Positions 1-6,764 are shown, counted from the first letter of the stretch. The stretch: 11,031 nucleotides of DNA from JBGSWL01 sp041752455 (GCA_041752455.1 JBGSWL010000119.1:1-11031); one strand, 5' to 3'. Notes: generated by a model not told the origin, from the letters alone. Numbers and translations: made by a program.

Positions 1-1069
1 TCGCCAGAAGCGGCATCCGCGCCATCGAGACGAGCGCCCCAGCCGCCGCAAGCCCGGTTCCGCCGACGGCAATGGCAAGGCCGGACAGCCACCACTGTGG
101 GCGCAGGCTGAGTTGCCCGGACAGGTCAGCGCCATAGAGGCCACGCAAGGTTGCCGCCACATCCGGCAGCAGTGCAGCCGCCACAAGATAACCGAGCACC
201 AGCCCGATCGCTCCGGCAACCAGCGCAAGGATCGCCAGTTCGGCGACCATCAGCGCGATCAGCCGTCCAAGCGGTGCGCCCATCGCCCGCAACGTGCGCA
301 GCATCGGGCGGCGTTGTTCGAACGCCAGACCGATCGCGCCATGCACGATGAACAGGCCGACCGCGAAAGACAAAAGCCCGAACGCGGTCAGGTTCAGGTG
401 AAAACTGTCGGTGAGGCGCGCCACGTCCGAACCGGCCTGCTCTTGCGCTTCGATTTCGGTCAGCCCGGGCGCGACCTCAGCCAGCGGGCGACGGGTCTTC
501 GGCTGTTCCGGCGCGACAAGCATGCGGTCGATTTCGCCGGGACGCCCCAGAAGGCGTTGGGCAACGCCGATATCGGTGATCGCCGTGTTCGGCGCCACAT
601 CGGGCGAGGCGATGCCCGGAACATTCATCGCTGGCACATCAGCGAGCGCCTCGAGCGTGTCAGCCCGGGCAAAGACCTGCCCGTCCCCGGCAAGGAACGC
701 CGAAAGGTCCGCCCCTTCCGACAAGGAGACCGGCCCGATGCCGCCGGGTGCCGTCAGCGGATCGAGGCCGACGAGGCGAACCGGTCCGAGTTCTCCTTCG
801 ATCACAGGCGAGACCGCCCATCCGGCACGACGGAGTGCCACATAGACCTCTTGTGATATCGGCCCGCCGTCCGCCGCCGTGATCTGGTTGAAGCGGCCTT
901 CGCCCAGCGTTGCCGCAGCGGCGTCATAACTTGCCCTGGCTTCGCCATTGATCGCCTGCACGCCGGACCAGAGCGCCGTGCCGAGCGCCAGTCCCGCGAG
1001 CAGCGTGAACAATTGCAGCCGGTTGCGCCACCAGTGCGAGGCAAGCGCCGACAGGATCGCCCGGTTCAA
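1..1069 (-). CDS. FtsX-like ABC transporter permease, N-terminal part (runs off the left edge)
   Basis: This is the membrane subunit paired with the ATPase just upstream on the same strand. Reading the reverse complement from 1069 gives 356 codons with no stop, reaching the window edge. The layout is that of the FtsX/LolC/YbbP-like (MacB-type) permeases: a cytoplasmic start, one membrane helix near residues 19-40, an extracytoplasmic domain of about 180 residues, then helices near 226-248, 271-300 and 328-350. The stretch after the second helix (FEQRRPMLRTLRAMGAP, residues 250-266) is the typical FtsX-domain cytoplasmic loop. I chose TTG at 1069-1067 because it overlaps the ATPase stop (TTGA), no ATG lies before residue 148, and the next GTG (codon 37) would remove the first helix. 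Family members of this type often have about 800 residues and two such units, so roughly half is probably missing. Substrate unknown; lipid, lipoprotein or peptide export would be family-based guesses. Confidence 0.85.
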   Translation of the reverse strand, partial: MNRAILSALASHWWRNRLQLFTLLAGLALGTALWSGVQAINGEARASYDAAAATLGEGRFNQITAADGGPISQEVYVALRRAGWAVSPVIEGELGPVRLVGLDPLTAPGGIGPVSLSEGADLSAFLAGDGQVFARADTLEALADVPAMNVPGIASPDVAPNTAITDIGVAQRLLGRPGEIDRMLVAPEQPKTRRPLAEVAPGLTEIEAQEQAGSDVARLTDSFHLNLTAFGLLSFAVGLFIVHGAIGLAFEQRRPMLRTLRAMGAPLGRLIALMVAELAILALVAGAIGLVLGYLVAAALLPDVAATLRGLYGADLSGQLSLRPQWWLSGLAIAVGGTGLAAAGALVSMARMPLLA

Positions 1070-1737
1070 GACGGCGGCCCCGGCTCGGCGAAAATCTGCC
1101 CGGAGCGCAGATGAAGCCGGCGCGACAGGCGCGCGGCAAGGCGTTCCGAATGGGTGACCAAGATCAGCCCCGCTCCGGTTTCGACAGCCAGTTCGCACAG
1201 CAGGTTGAGCACCGTGTCGGCGGTTGCCTCATCAAGATTGCCGGTAGGCTCGTCCGCCAGAACCAGCCTTGGATGCGGTGCCAGCGTACGCGCAATCGCG
1301 ACGCGCTGCTGCTGCCCGCCGGACAGTTGTTCCGGATATTTGTGCAGGTGATCGACAAGCCCCAGCCGCTCGGCAAGACCCCGGTCGCGCGCCGGATCAT
1401 GGCGCCCGGCGAGCCGCGCCTGGAAAGCGATGTTGGCGGCAACCGTCAGCGACGGGATCAGGTTGAACTGCTGGAAGATCACGCCGACCGTGCCGCGCCG
1501 CAGCGCCGCCCGCCCGCCATCGTCGAGCGGCGCAATGTCTTTCCCGTCGATCTCGATCGCCCCGCTGTCAGGCGAGTCGAGCCCGCCGATCAGGTGCAGC
1601 AACGTGCTCTTGCCAGACCCGGATTCGCCGGTCAGCGCCAGTGTCTCTCCGGCAACAAGCGAAAGCGAAACACCGCGCAGCACCGGGGCTTCGGTTCCGG
1701 GATAGGTCTTGGTCAGGTCGGCGACACGCAGCAGCAT
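1066..1737 (-). CDS. LolD/MacB-type ABC transporter ATP-binding protein
   Basis: The 223-residue protein is a single ABC ATPase domain that powers the FtsX-like permease encoded next. Walker A is GESGSGKST (37-45), the Q-loop is FQQFN (88-92), the signature is LSGGQQQR (138-145), Walker B ends in LADEPTGNLD (160-169) and the H-loop histidine is 196. The ADEPTGNLD form and the short length are typical of the LolD/FtsE/MacB group, which works with FtsX-type permeases in mechanotransmission or export, not import. ATG at 1737 is preferred: GAGGGA lies seven bases upstream. A GTG at 1755 would add six residues but has no ribosome binding site. The stop overlaps the permease TTG start, so the two are probably translationally coupled. 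It follows the LysR gene on the same strand after 67 bases without a convincing terminator, so read-through from there is possible. Confidence 0.93.
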   Translation of the reverse strand: MLLRVADLTKTYPGTEAPVLRGVSLSLVAGETLALTGESGSGKSTLLHLIGGLDSPDSGAIEIDGKDIAPLDDGGRAALRRGTVGVIFQQFNLIPSLTVAANIAFQARLAGRHDPARDRGLAERLGLVDHLHKYPEQLSGGQQQRVAIARTLAPHPRLVLADEPTGNLDEATADTVLNLLCELAVETGAGLILVTHSERLAARLSRRLHLRSGQIFAEPGPPS

Positions 1738-1804
1738 CAATTGTTCCCTCGGCACTGCATTTAAGCCGTGCTGCGCAAACGGAAAGGTCCGTGCCGTGTG
1801 GCAT

Positions 1805-2752
1805 TCAGCCCTGCGCCGCCGCCGCCCGGCTCAAGATGGCATCGGCCAGACGCTGCGCCACCGGCGTCAGGCTCGATCCGGCGCGCGTGACAAGGCTGAA
1901 CGGTTCGACCGCAAGTCCGAGATCGATCGGCAGCGAAACGAACGGCATCGACGGGTTGCCGGAAAAGCTGTCGACAACCGCCGTCGCCAGCGGTGCAATC
2001 GCATCGGTCTGGGTCAACAGCGCCAGCGTGAACAGGAAGGACGAGGTGGAAATCCGCCGCTGCGGCACCGGCAATTGCCGGGCAGCAAGCTTTGCCGAGA
2101 CGGTCTGCGTCAACAGGGTCTCGCCATCGCCCATCACCCAGTCATAGCCCATCAGGTCTTCAACCGTGATCTTCGGCAGAAGCAGCAGCGGATGACCGCG
2201 CCGCACCGCAAGTGACAATGGTTCACCGGCAATCTCGCGCGCCTCGAGTTGTGTTTCGCCCGGCGTAAGGCGCGCCAGCGCAAAGTCGAGACGGCCGTCG
2301 CGCAGTTGTTCCCGCAGGAGAACCGACGTCGTCACCGAAACTTCTGCCTGAAAGCCCGGATTGGCACGCTGCAGGTCGATCAGCGCCGGCAGCACCAGAT
2401 TGAGCGCCGGACCCGTCACCGCACCGACCCGCACCACGCCGGCCCGCCCGGTCGCCGCTTCGGAAACTTCCCGCGCCGCATCGATCAGTTCGATCTGGAT
2501 GCGCGCCGCGCGCCGCGCCAGCGCAATCCCCGCCGCCGTCAGCTTGATCCCGCGCCCCTGCCGTTCATGCACGGCAACACCAAGCATGTCCTCGATCTCC
2601 GCAAGCAGCCGGGAGGCTGCAGGTTGGGCAATGCCGAGCCGGCCGGCCGCAAGGCCGAGCGCCCCCGTCTCGTGCAGTTCGGCAATCAGCCGCAACTGTT
2701 GCGGTTTCAGCTGGTGCACCTGTTGGGCAAGCGGAACGGTGGCTTTTGACAT
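1805..2752 (-). CDS. gbpR: LysR-family transcriptional regulator, GbpR (galactose-binding protein regulator)
   Basis: This 315-residue protein has the usual length and layout of LysR-type regulators: a winged helix-turn-helix near residues 16-75 (recognition region AQPAASRLLAEIED), a linker helix, and an effector-binding domain from about residue 100 to 300 (for example RLDFALARL and PLSLAVRRGHPL). Position decides the name: it is divergent from the chvE homologue with 139 bases between the start codons, as in Agrobacterium, where GbpR controls chvE in response to sugars such as L-arabinose, D-galactose and D-fucose. The start at 2752 is the only ATG compatible with a full HTH, with a weak GGAA ribosome binding site about seven bases upstream. 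LysR proteins usually bind the shared intergenic region and often repress themselves; a T-N11-A dyad is present there. The function is known for the family and inferred here from locus structure. Confidence 0.88.
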   Translation of the reverse strand: MSKATVPLAQQVHQLKPQQLRLIAELHETGALGLAAGRLGIAQPAASRLLAEIEDMLGVAVHERQGRGIKLTAAGIALARRAARIQIELIDAAREVSEAATGRAGVVRVGAVTGPALNLVLPALIDLQRANPGFQAEVSVTTSVLLREQLRDGRLDFALARLTPGETQLEAREIAGEPLSLAVRRGHPLLLLPKITVEDLMGYDWVMGDGETLLTQTVSAKLAARQLPVPQRRISTSSFLFTLALLTQTDAIAPLATAVVDSFSGNPSMPFVSLPIDLGLAVEPFSLVTRAGSSLTPVAQRLADAILSRAAAAQG

Positions 2753-2768
2753 GGCAATTCCGTTATAT

Positions 2769-2781
2769 TTTATTCTTTAAA
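2769..2781. promoter_or_regulatory. Candidate LysR-type (GbpR) binding site, T-N11-A dyad
   Basis: TTTA at 2769-2772 and TAAA at 2778-2781 form a perfect inverted repeat around a five-base centre, giving the T-N11-A pattern recognised by LysR-type regulators. It lies in an AT-rich island (about 2755-2803) in an otherwise GC-rich window, just upstream of the chvE -35 and between the two divergent start codons. AT-rich short dyads arise easily by chance, and I know no experimental GbpR site to compare with. Confidence 0.3.
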
Positions 2782-2787
2782 CGTCAC

Positions 2788-2816
2788 TTGACAGATATAT
2801 GACTTCTGCGCAACTT
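2788..2816 (+). promoter_or_regulatory. Putative chvE operon promoter
   Basis: TTGACA at 2788-2793 is a perfect sigma-70 -35 element, preceded by C as in the CTTGACA form common in alphaproteobacteria. A 17-base spacer would put the -10 at 2811-2816 (CAACTT), a poor match. A weak -10 behind a strong -35 is typical of activator-dependent alphaproteobacterial promoters and would fit control by GbpR. Transcription would start near 2822-2824, leaving a leader of about 70 bases before chvE. An alternative -10 is the TATATG at 2796-2801, but no good -35 lies in front of it. Confidence 0.4.
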
Positions 2817-2819
2817 GCG
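2809..2819. promoter_or_regulatory. 11-bp palindrome, possible operator over the chvE -10 region
   Basis: CGCAA at 2809-2813 and TTGCG at 2815-2819 are perfect inverted copies around one central C. The site covers the position where the -10 of the promoter starting with TTGACA (2788) is expected, so a bound dimer would block RNA polymerase. The odd-centred short palindrome resembles sites of LacI- or GntR-type repressors more than the AT-rich LysR dyad upstream. No repressor gene of those families is in the window, so the role is a guess from position. Confidence 0.3.
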
Positions 2820-2830
2820 GCCATCCGCGG

Positions 2831-2856
2831 GCATGGGGGAGCAAGCCAGCCCATGC
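2831..2856 (+). promoter_or_regulatory. Leader stem-loop upstream of chvE
   Basis: GCATGGG at 2831-2837 pairs perfectly with CCCATGC at 2850-2856 around a 12-base loop. It lies in the predicted chvE leader, 35 bases before the start codon, and does not cover the chvE ribosome binding site. A second CATGC at 2866-2870 could pair with the same left arm, so two mutually exclusive folds are possible. There is no following T-run, so it is not a terminator. It may only affect mRNA stability. Confidence 0.3.
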
Positions 2857-2891
2857 GGACGCAAACATGCATCTCTTTGGGAGGAATACCT

Positions 2892-3962
2892 ATGCGTTTG
2901 ACCCGTCGCGGCCTGATGGCCCTCGCCGGAACAACAGCCATGCTGTTGTCCACCACTGCCTTCGCCCAGGACAAGGGCACCATCGGCATCGCCATGCCGA
3001 CCAAGTCGTCCTCGCGCTGGATTTCCGATGGCGAATCCATGGTCAAGGCGTTCACGGAAGCCGGCTACAAGGCCGACCTCCAGTATGCAGAAGACGATAT
3101 CCCGACCCAGCTGTCGCAGATCGAAAACATGATCACATCCGGCGTCAAGGCGCTGGTCGTTGCAGCCATCGACGGAACCACCCTGTCGAACGCGCTGGAC
3201 AATGCCGCAGCCCAGGGCATCAAGGTCATCGCCTATGACCGCCTGATACGCGACAGCGGCTCGGTCGACTATTATGCGACGTTCGACAACTTCAAGGTCG
3301 GCGTGCAGCAGGCCGAAACGCTTGTTGCCGGCCTCAAGGAGCGCTTCGGCGACGTCAAGCCGTGGAACGTCGAACTGTTCGGCGGCAGCCCGGACGACAA
3401 CAACGCCTTCTTCTTCTACAACGGCGCCATGTCGATCCTGCAGCCGCTGATCGACTCCGGCGACATCGTCATCCCGTCCGGCCAGATGGGCATGGATGTG
3501 GTCGGTACGCTCCGTTGGGATGGCGCCGTTGCCCAGTCCCGCATGGACAACCTCCTGTCGTCCAACTACGGCGACAAGCAGTTGCATGGGGCGTTGTCGC
3601 CCTATGACGGTCTGTCGATCGGCATCCTGTCGTCGGTCAAGGGCGTCGGCTACGGTTCGGGCGATCTGAAGATGCCGATCGTCACCGGCCAGGACGCCGA
3701 AATCCCGTCGGTCAAGTCGATGATCGCCGGCGAACAGTACTCGACCATTTTCAAGGACACCCGCGAACTGGCCAAGGTCACCGTGTCGATGGTTGATGCC
3801 GTGCTCGCTGGCGGTACGCCGGAAATCAACGACACCACCACCTATGACAACGGCGTCAAGGTCGTTCCGTCCTACCTGCTTGAACCGCTCCCGGTCCTCG
3901 TGTCCAACTACGAGCAGATCCTCGTTGGTTCGGGCTACTACACCGCCGACCAGCTGAAATAA
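2892..3962 (+). CDS. chvE: Periplasmic sugar-binding protein ChvE (CUT2-type ABC importer)
   Basis: This 356-residue protein catches sugars in the periplasm for the GguAB importer. In Agrobacterium, ChvE binds many aldoses (L-arabinose, D-galactose, D-glucose, D-xylose) and also signals to VirA; only the transport role is supported here. Family segments include GIAMPTKSSSRW (33-44), YDRLIRDSG (115-123), GGSPDDNNAFFFY (164-176), SPYDGLSIG (236-244), GQDAE (266-270) and a C-terminal PSYLLEP stretch, all close to ChvE as I remember it. The start at 2892 is set by GGGAGGA about seven bases upstream; in-frame ATGs at 2799 and 2853 lack such a site and would bury the signal peptide. Residues 1-25 form a signal peptide with likely cleavage after AFA (25). 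It contains LTRRGLMALAG, a twin-arginine-like motif not present in the Agrobacterium protein as I recall it. A perfect stem-loop follows the stop. Confidence 0.96.
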   Translation: MRLTRRGLMALAGTTAMLLSTTAFAQDKGTIGIAMPTKSSSRWISDGESMVKAFTEAGYKADLQYAEDDIPTQLSQIENMITSGVKALVVAAIDGTTLSNALDNAAAQGIKVIAYDRLIRDSGSVDYYATFDNFKVGVQQAETLVAGLKERFGDVKPWNVELFGGSPDDNNAFFFYNGAMSILQPLIDSGDIVIPSGQMGMDVVGTLRWDGAVAQSRMDNLLSSNYGDKQLHGALSPYDGLSIGILSSVKGVGYGSGDLKMPIVTGQDAEIPSVKSMIAGEQYSTIFKDTRELAKVTVSMVDAVLAGGTPEINDTTTYDNGVKVVPSYLLEPLPVLVSNYEQILVGSGYYTADQLK

Positions 3963-3975
3963 GCTGACAGGATCG

Positions 3976-4010
3976 AACTGCCCGCGCACACACGTGTCGC
4001 GCGGGCAGTT
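3976..4010 (+). other. Intercistronic stem-loop between chvE and gguA
   Basis: AACTGCCCGCGC at 3976-3987 pairs over all 12 bases with GCGCGGGCAGTT at 3999-4010, around an 11-base loop containing the palindrome ACACGTGT (3990-3997). The stem starts 14 bases after the chvE stop and ends 26 bases before the gguA ribosome binding site region. There is no T-run after it, so it is not a classical terminator. Such hairpins after binding-protein genes commonly protect the upstream mRNA from 3' exonucleases or cause partial termination, giving more binding protein than membrane components. The structure is seen; the role is inferred. Confidence 0.65.
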
Positions 4011-4050
4011 CACCTATGGCAGCGGCACGTAGCGGGACGGAGGGGACGGC

Positions 4051-5580
4051 GTGGCAACACTTCTGGACATGCGGGAGATCACCAAGGTCTTTCCGGGCGT
4101 GCGCGCGCTTGACCGGGTCAGCCTGACGGTCGAGGCCGGCGAAATCCATGCGATCTGCGGCGAAAACGGTGCCGGCAAATCGACGCTGATGAAGGTCCTC
4201 TCCGGCGTCTATCCCCATGGCAGCTACGAGGGCGACATCTTCTACGACGGTGCCTTGCTGAAAAACCGCGACATCCGCGACAGCGAAGACAAGGGCATCA
4301 TCATCATTCACCAGGAACTCGCGCTGATCCCGCTATTGTCGATCGCCGAGAACCTGTTCATGGGCAACGAGGTTGCCACGCGCGGCGTGATTTCGTGGCC
4401 GCAAGCCTTCCGCAAGACCGAAGATTTGTTGAAGCGCGTCGGGCTTTTCGAGGCCCCGAGCGCCATTGTCGGCAAGCTTGGCGTCGGCAAGCAGCAGCTG
4501 ATCGAAATTGCCAAGGCGCTGTCGAAGAGCGTGCGCCTGCTGATCCTCGACGAGCCGACCGCAGCCCTGCAGGAGGCCGATGCGGACCGTTTGCTCGACC
4601 TGATGCTGGAGTTGAAGGCGCAGGGCGTCACCCAGATCATCATTTCTCACAAGCTCAATGAAATCGGCCGCGTCGCTGACCGGATCACGGTCATTCGCGA
4701 TGGCACTGCCGTCTCGACCTTGCCCAAGCACGACATTTCCGAGGATCGCATCATCCGCGACATGGTCGGGCGCGACATGGCGCATCGCTATCCGCAGCGC
4801 GATCCGAACCCCGGCGACGTGCTGTTCGAGGTGGACAACTGGTCGTGCTGGCATCCCGAACAGGCCGGTCGTCAGGTCATCAAGAATGTCTCGCTGAACG
4901 TGCGCAAGGGCGAAATCGTCGGCATTGCCGGCCTGATGGGCACCGGCCGCACCGAGCTTGCGATGTCGGTCTTCGGCCGCAGCTATGGCAAGAACCACCA
5001 GGGAACGGTGCGCATGCATGGCAAGCCGGTTGATGTCTCGTCGGTCAGCCGCGCCGTCGAGGCCGGCATTTCCTACGTGACCGAAGACCGCAAGGCGCTC
5101 GGCCTGATCCTCGATGAGCCGATCCTGCGCAACGTGAGCCTCGCCAACCTCAAGGGCGTTTCGCAGCGCCACGTGCTCGACAAGCGCCGCGAAACCCAGG
5201 TTGCCGAAGGTTACCGCAAGCAATTGGCGATCCGCACGCCGAGCGTGCGCCAGAAGGTCGTCAATCTCTCCGGCGGCAACCAGCAGAAGGTTGTCCTGTC
5301 GAAATGGCTGTTCACCGAGCCGGAACTCCTGATCCTCGACGAGCCGACCCGTGGCATCGATGTCGGCGCCAAGTTCGAAATCTACACGATCATGAAGGAA
5401 CTGGCCGATCAGGGCCGCGCCATCCTGATGATCTCGTCAGAAATGCCGGAACTTCTCGGCATGTGCGACCGGATCTACGTGATGAACGAAGGCCGCATCG
5501 TCGGCGAACTGGGCCGGGAAGAGGCCAGCCAGGAGAAGATCATGGCACTCATTTTGAAAGACGTTGGAAAGGCGGCTTGA
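4051..5580 (+). CDS. gguA: Sugar ABC transporter ATPase GguA (two ABC domains; also called MmsA)
   Basis: GguA is the 509-residue energy-coupling subunit of the ChvE-GguAB sugar importer, made of two fused ABC domains as in XylG, MglA and AraG. Domain 1 has Walker A GENGAGKST (37-45), Walker B with D167-E168 and H-loop H200, but a divergent signature, LGVGKQQL (143-150). Domain 2 has a degenerate Walker A, GLMGTGRTE (294-302), with arginine 300 in place of the usual lysine, but a full LSGGNQQK (406-413) and LILDEPTRGID ending in D430-E431 plus the RGID loop. This asymmetry is normal for the family. The start is GTG at 4051, with GGAGGGG a few bases upstream; an ATG six codons later has no better site. 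It follows chvE after 88 bases that hold the stem-loop, and its stop lies four bases before the gguB ATG. Confidence 0.96.
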   Translation: MATLLDMREITKVFPGVRALDRVSLTVEAGEIHAICGENGAGKSTLMKVLSGVYPHGSYEGDIFYDGALLKNRDIRDSEDKGIIIIHQELALIPLLSIAENLFMGNEVATRGVISWPQAFRKTEDLLKRVGLFEAPSAIVGKLGVGKQQLIEIAKALSKSVRLLILDEPTAALQEADADRLLDLMLELKAQGVTQIIISHKLNEIGRVADRITVIRDGTAVSTLPKHDISEDRIIRDMVGRDMAHRYPQRDPNPGDVLFEVDNWSCWHPEQAGRQVIKNVSLNVRKGEIVGIAGLMGTGRTELAMSVFGRSYGKNHQGTVRMHGKPVDVSSVSRAVEAGISYVTEDRKALGLILDEPILRNVSLANLKGVSQRHVLDKRRETQVAEGYRKQLAIRTPSVRQKVVNLSGGNQQKVVLSKWLFTEPELLILDEPTRGIDVGAKFEIYTIMKELADQGRAILMISSEMPELLGMCDRIYVMNEGRIVGELGREEASQEKIMALILKDVGKAA

Positions 5581-5584
5581 ACCG

Positions 5585-6763
5585 ATGGCAGATGGCAAGC
5601 AAAGCGCCCTGAGCGGGCACCTGCGTGAAAACGGCATGTTGCTGGCGCTCGTCGCCATCGTGGCGCTGTTTTCGATCCTTGTGTCGATGCAGGGCAAACC
5701 GATGTTCCTGCAGGCACCGAACATCACCAACATCTTCCTTCAGAACGGCCACGTGATCATTCTGGCGCTCGGCATGCTGCTGATCATCGTGTCGGGCCAC
5801 ATCGACCTGTCGGTCGGCTCCGTCGCCGCCTTCACAGGTGCGTTTGCCGCCTGGCTGACCGTCGGGCTCGACCTGCCCGTGCCGATCGTCATCGGACTGA
5901 CGCTGATCGTCGGCGGCCTGATCGGCGCGGCGCAGGGCTATTGGGTCGCCTACTGGCGCATCCCCTCCTTTATCGTGACACTTGCAGGCATGATGGTGTT
6001 TCGCGGCGCCACCATGCTGATGCTCGGCGGCCAGAACATCGGCCCGTTCCCGAAAAGCTTCCAGTCAATGTCATCCGGCTTCATCCCGGACCTGACAGGC
6101 ATGATGAAGCCGCACGGGCTGACGCTGATCATCGTCGCCGTGGCGATTGCTGTCATCGTCTGGGTCGGCCTGCGTGCGCGCACCCGCGACCACGAGTTCG
6201 GCATCACGCCGGAACCTGCCGGCCTGTTCTGGGGCCGCACCGCGATCATCGCCGCCGCCATGGCCTTCGTCGGCTACCAGTTGGCCTCGTTCCGCGGCCT
6301 GCCGAACGTCCTCGTCGTGCTGACGCTGTTGACGCTCTTCTACGCCTTCTTCACCGAAAACACCGTGCAGGGTCGCCGCATCTATGCGGTCGGCGGCAAC
6401 GAAAAGGCAGCCAAACTTTCCGGCATCCGCACCAACCGGCTGGTCTTCTTCAGCTTCGTCAACATGGGCGTTTTGGCAGCGCTCGCCGGCATGATGGTCA
6501 CGGCGCGGTTGAACTCGGCAACCCCGAAGGCCGGCCTCGGCTTCGAACTCGATGCCATCGCTGCCGTGTTCATCGGCGGCGCATCGATGACCGGCGGTTC
6601 GGGCACCATCATCGGCGTCGTCATCGGCGCTTTGATCATGGGCGTCATGAACATGGGCATGTCGATCCTCGGCGTCGGCATCGACTACCAGCAGATGATC
6701 AAGGGCCTGGTGCTCCTCGCCGCCGTCATCTTCGACGTCTACAACAAGAACAAGCGAGGCTAG
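5585..6763 (+). CDS. gguB: Sugar ABC transporter permease GguB (XylH/RbsC family; also called MmsB)
   Basis: This 392-residue inner-membrane protein forms the sugar channel driven by GguA. It is almost entirely hydrophobic helices separated by short loops, as in XylH-type CUT2 permeases. Hallmarks are GHIDLSVGS (71-79), the IPSFIVTLAGMM segment around residues 125-136, the cytoplasmic GRRIYAVGGN loop (263-272) that contacts the ATPase, and a C-terminal GIDYQQMIKGLVLLAAVIFDV followed by a basic tail. A polar insert near residues 196-215 is typical of the longer GguB/XylH members. ATG at 5585 is chosen; it lies four bases after the gguA stop, with a weak purine-rich site (GGAAAGG) inside the end of gguA, suggesting translational coupling. 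A TTG at 5564 in frame would add seven residues. One base separates its stop from gguC. Confidence 0.95.
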   Translation: MADGKQSALSGHLRENGMLLALVAIVALFSILVSMQGKPMFLQAPNITNIFLQNGHVIILALGMLLIIVSGHIDLSVGSVAAFTGAFAAWLTVGLDLPVPIVIGLTLIVGGLIGAAQGYWVAYWRIPSFIVTLAGMMVFRGATMLMLGGQNIGPFPKSFQSMSSGFIPDLTGMMKPHGLTLIIVAVAIAVIVWVGLRARTRDHEFGITPEPAGLFWGRTAIIAAAMAFVGYQLASFRGLPNVLVVLTLLTLFYAFFTENTVQGRRIYAVGGNEKAAKLSGIRTNRLVFFSFVNMGVLAALAGMMVTARLNSATPKAGLGFELDAIAAVFIGGASMTGGSGTIIGVVIGALIMGVMNMGMSILGVGIDYQQMIKGLVLLAAVIFDVYNKNKRG

Positions 6764-6764
6764 C

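Noticed and set aside
113..856. 247-codon plus-strand open frame in the first kilobase
   Set aside because: Composition is Arg/Gln/His/Pro-rich without motifs, and the opposite strand reads as a coherent FtsX-like permease through the same bases.
1779..1792. Hairpin ACGGA-AAGG-TCCGT after gbpR as a terminator
   Set aside because: Only five base pairs and just two or three T residues follow on the minus strand; too weak to call.
2762..2767. TATAAC on the minus strand as the gbpR -10 element
   Set aside because: It lies only ten bases from the gbpR ATG, leaving almost no leader, and there is no matching -35 at the right distance.
2892..3962. Virulence role of ChvE (VirA co-receptor)
   Set aside because: No vir gene or T-DNA feature is in the window; ChvE homologues are common sugar-binding proteins in non-pathogenic relatives.
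2784..4013. Long open frame of about 409 codons on the minus strand across chvE
   Set aside because: It is antisense to a clear, full-length ChvE and has no recognisable domain. High GC at third positions of chvE removes stops from the opposite strand.
4051..5580. GguA as a mutated ATPase because domain 2 lacks the Walker A lysine and domain 1 the LSGGQ signature
   Set aside because: These changes are standard in the XylG/MglA/RbsA family; one composite ATP site stays canonical.
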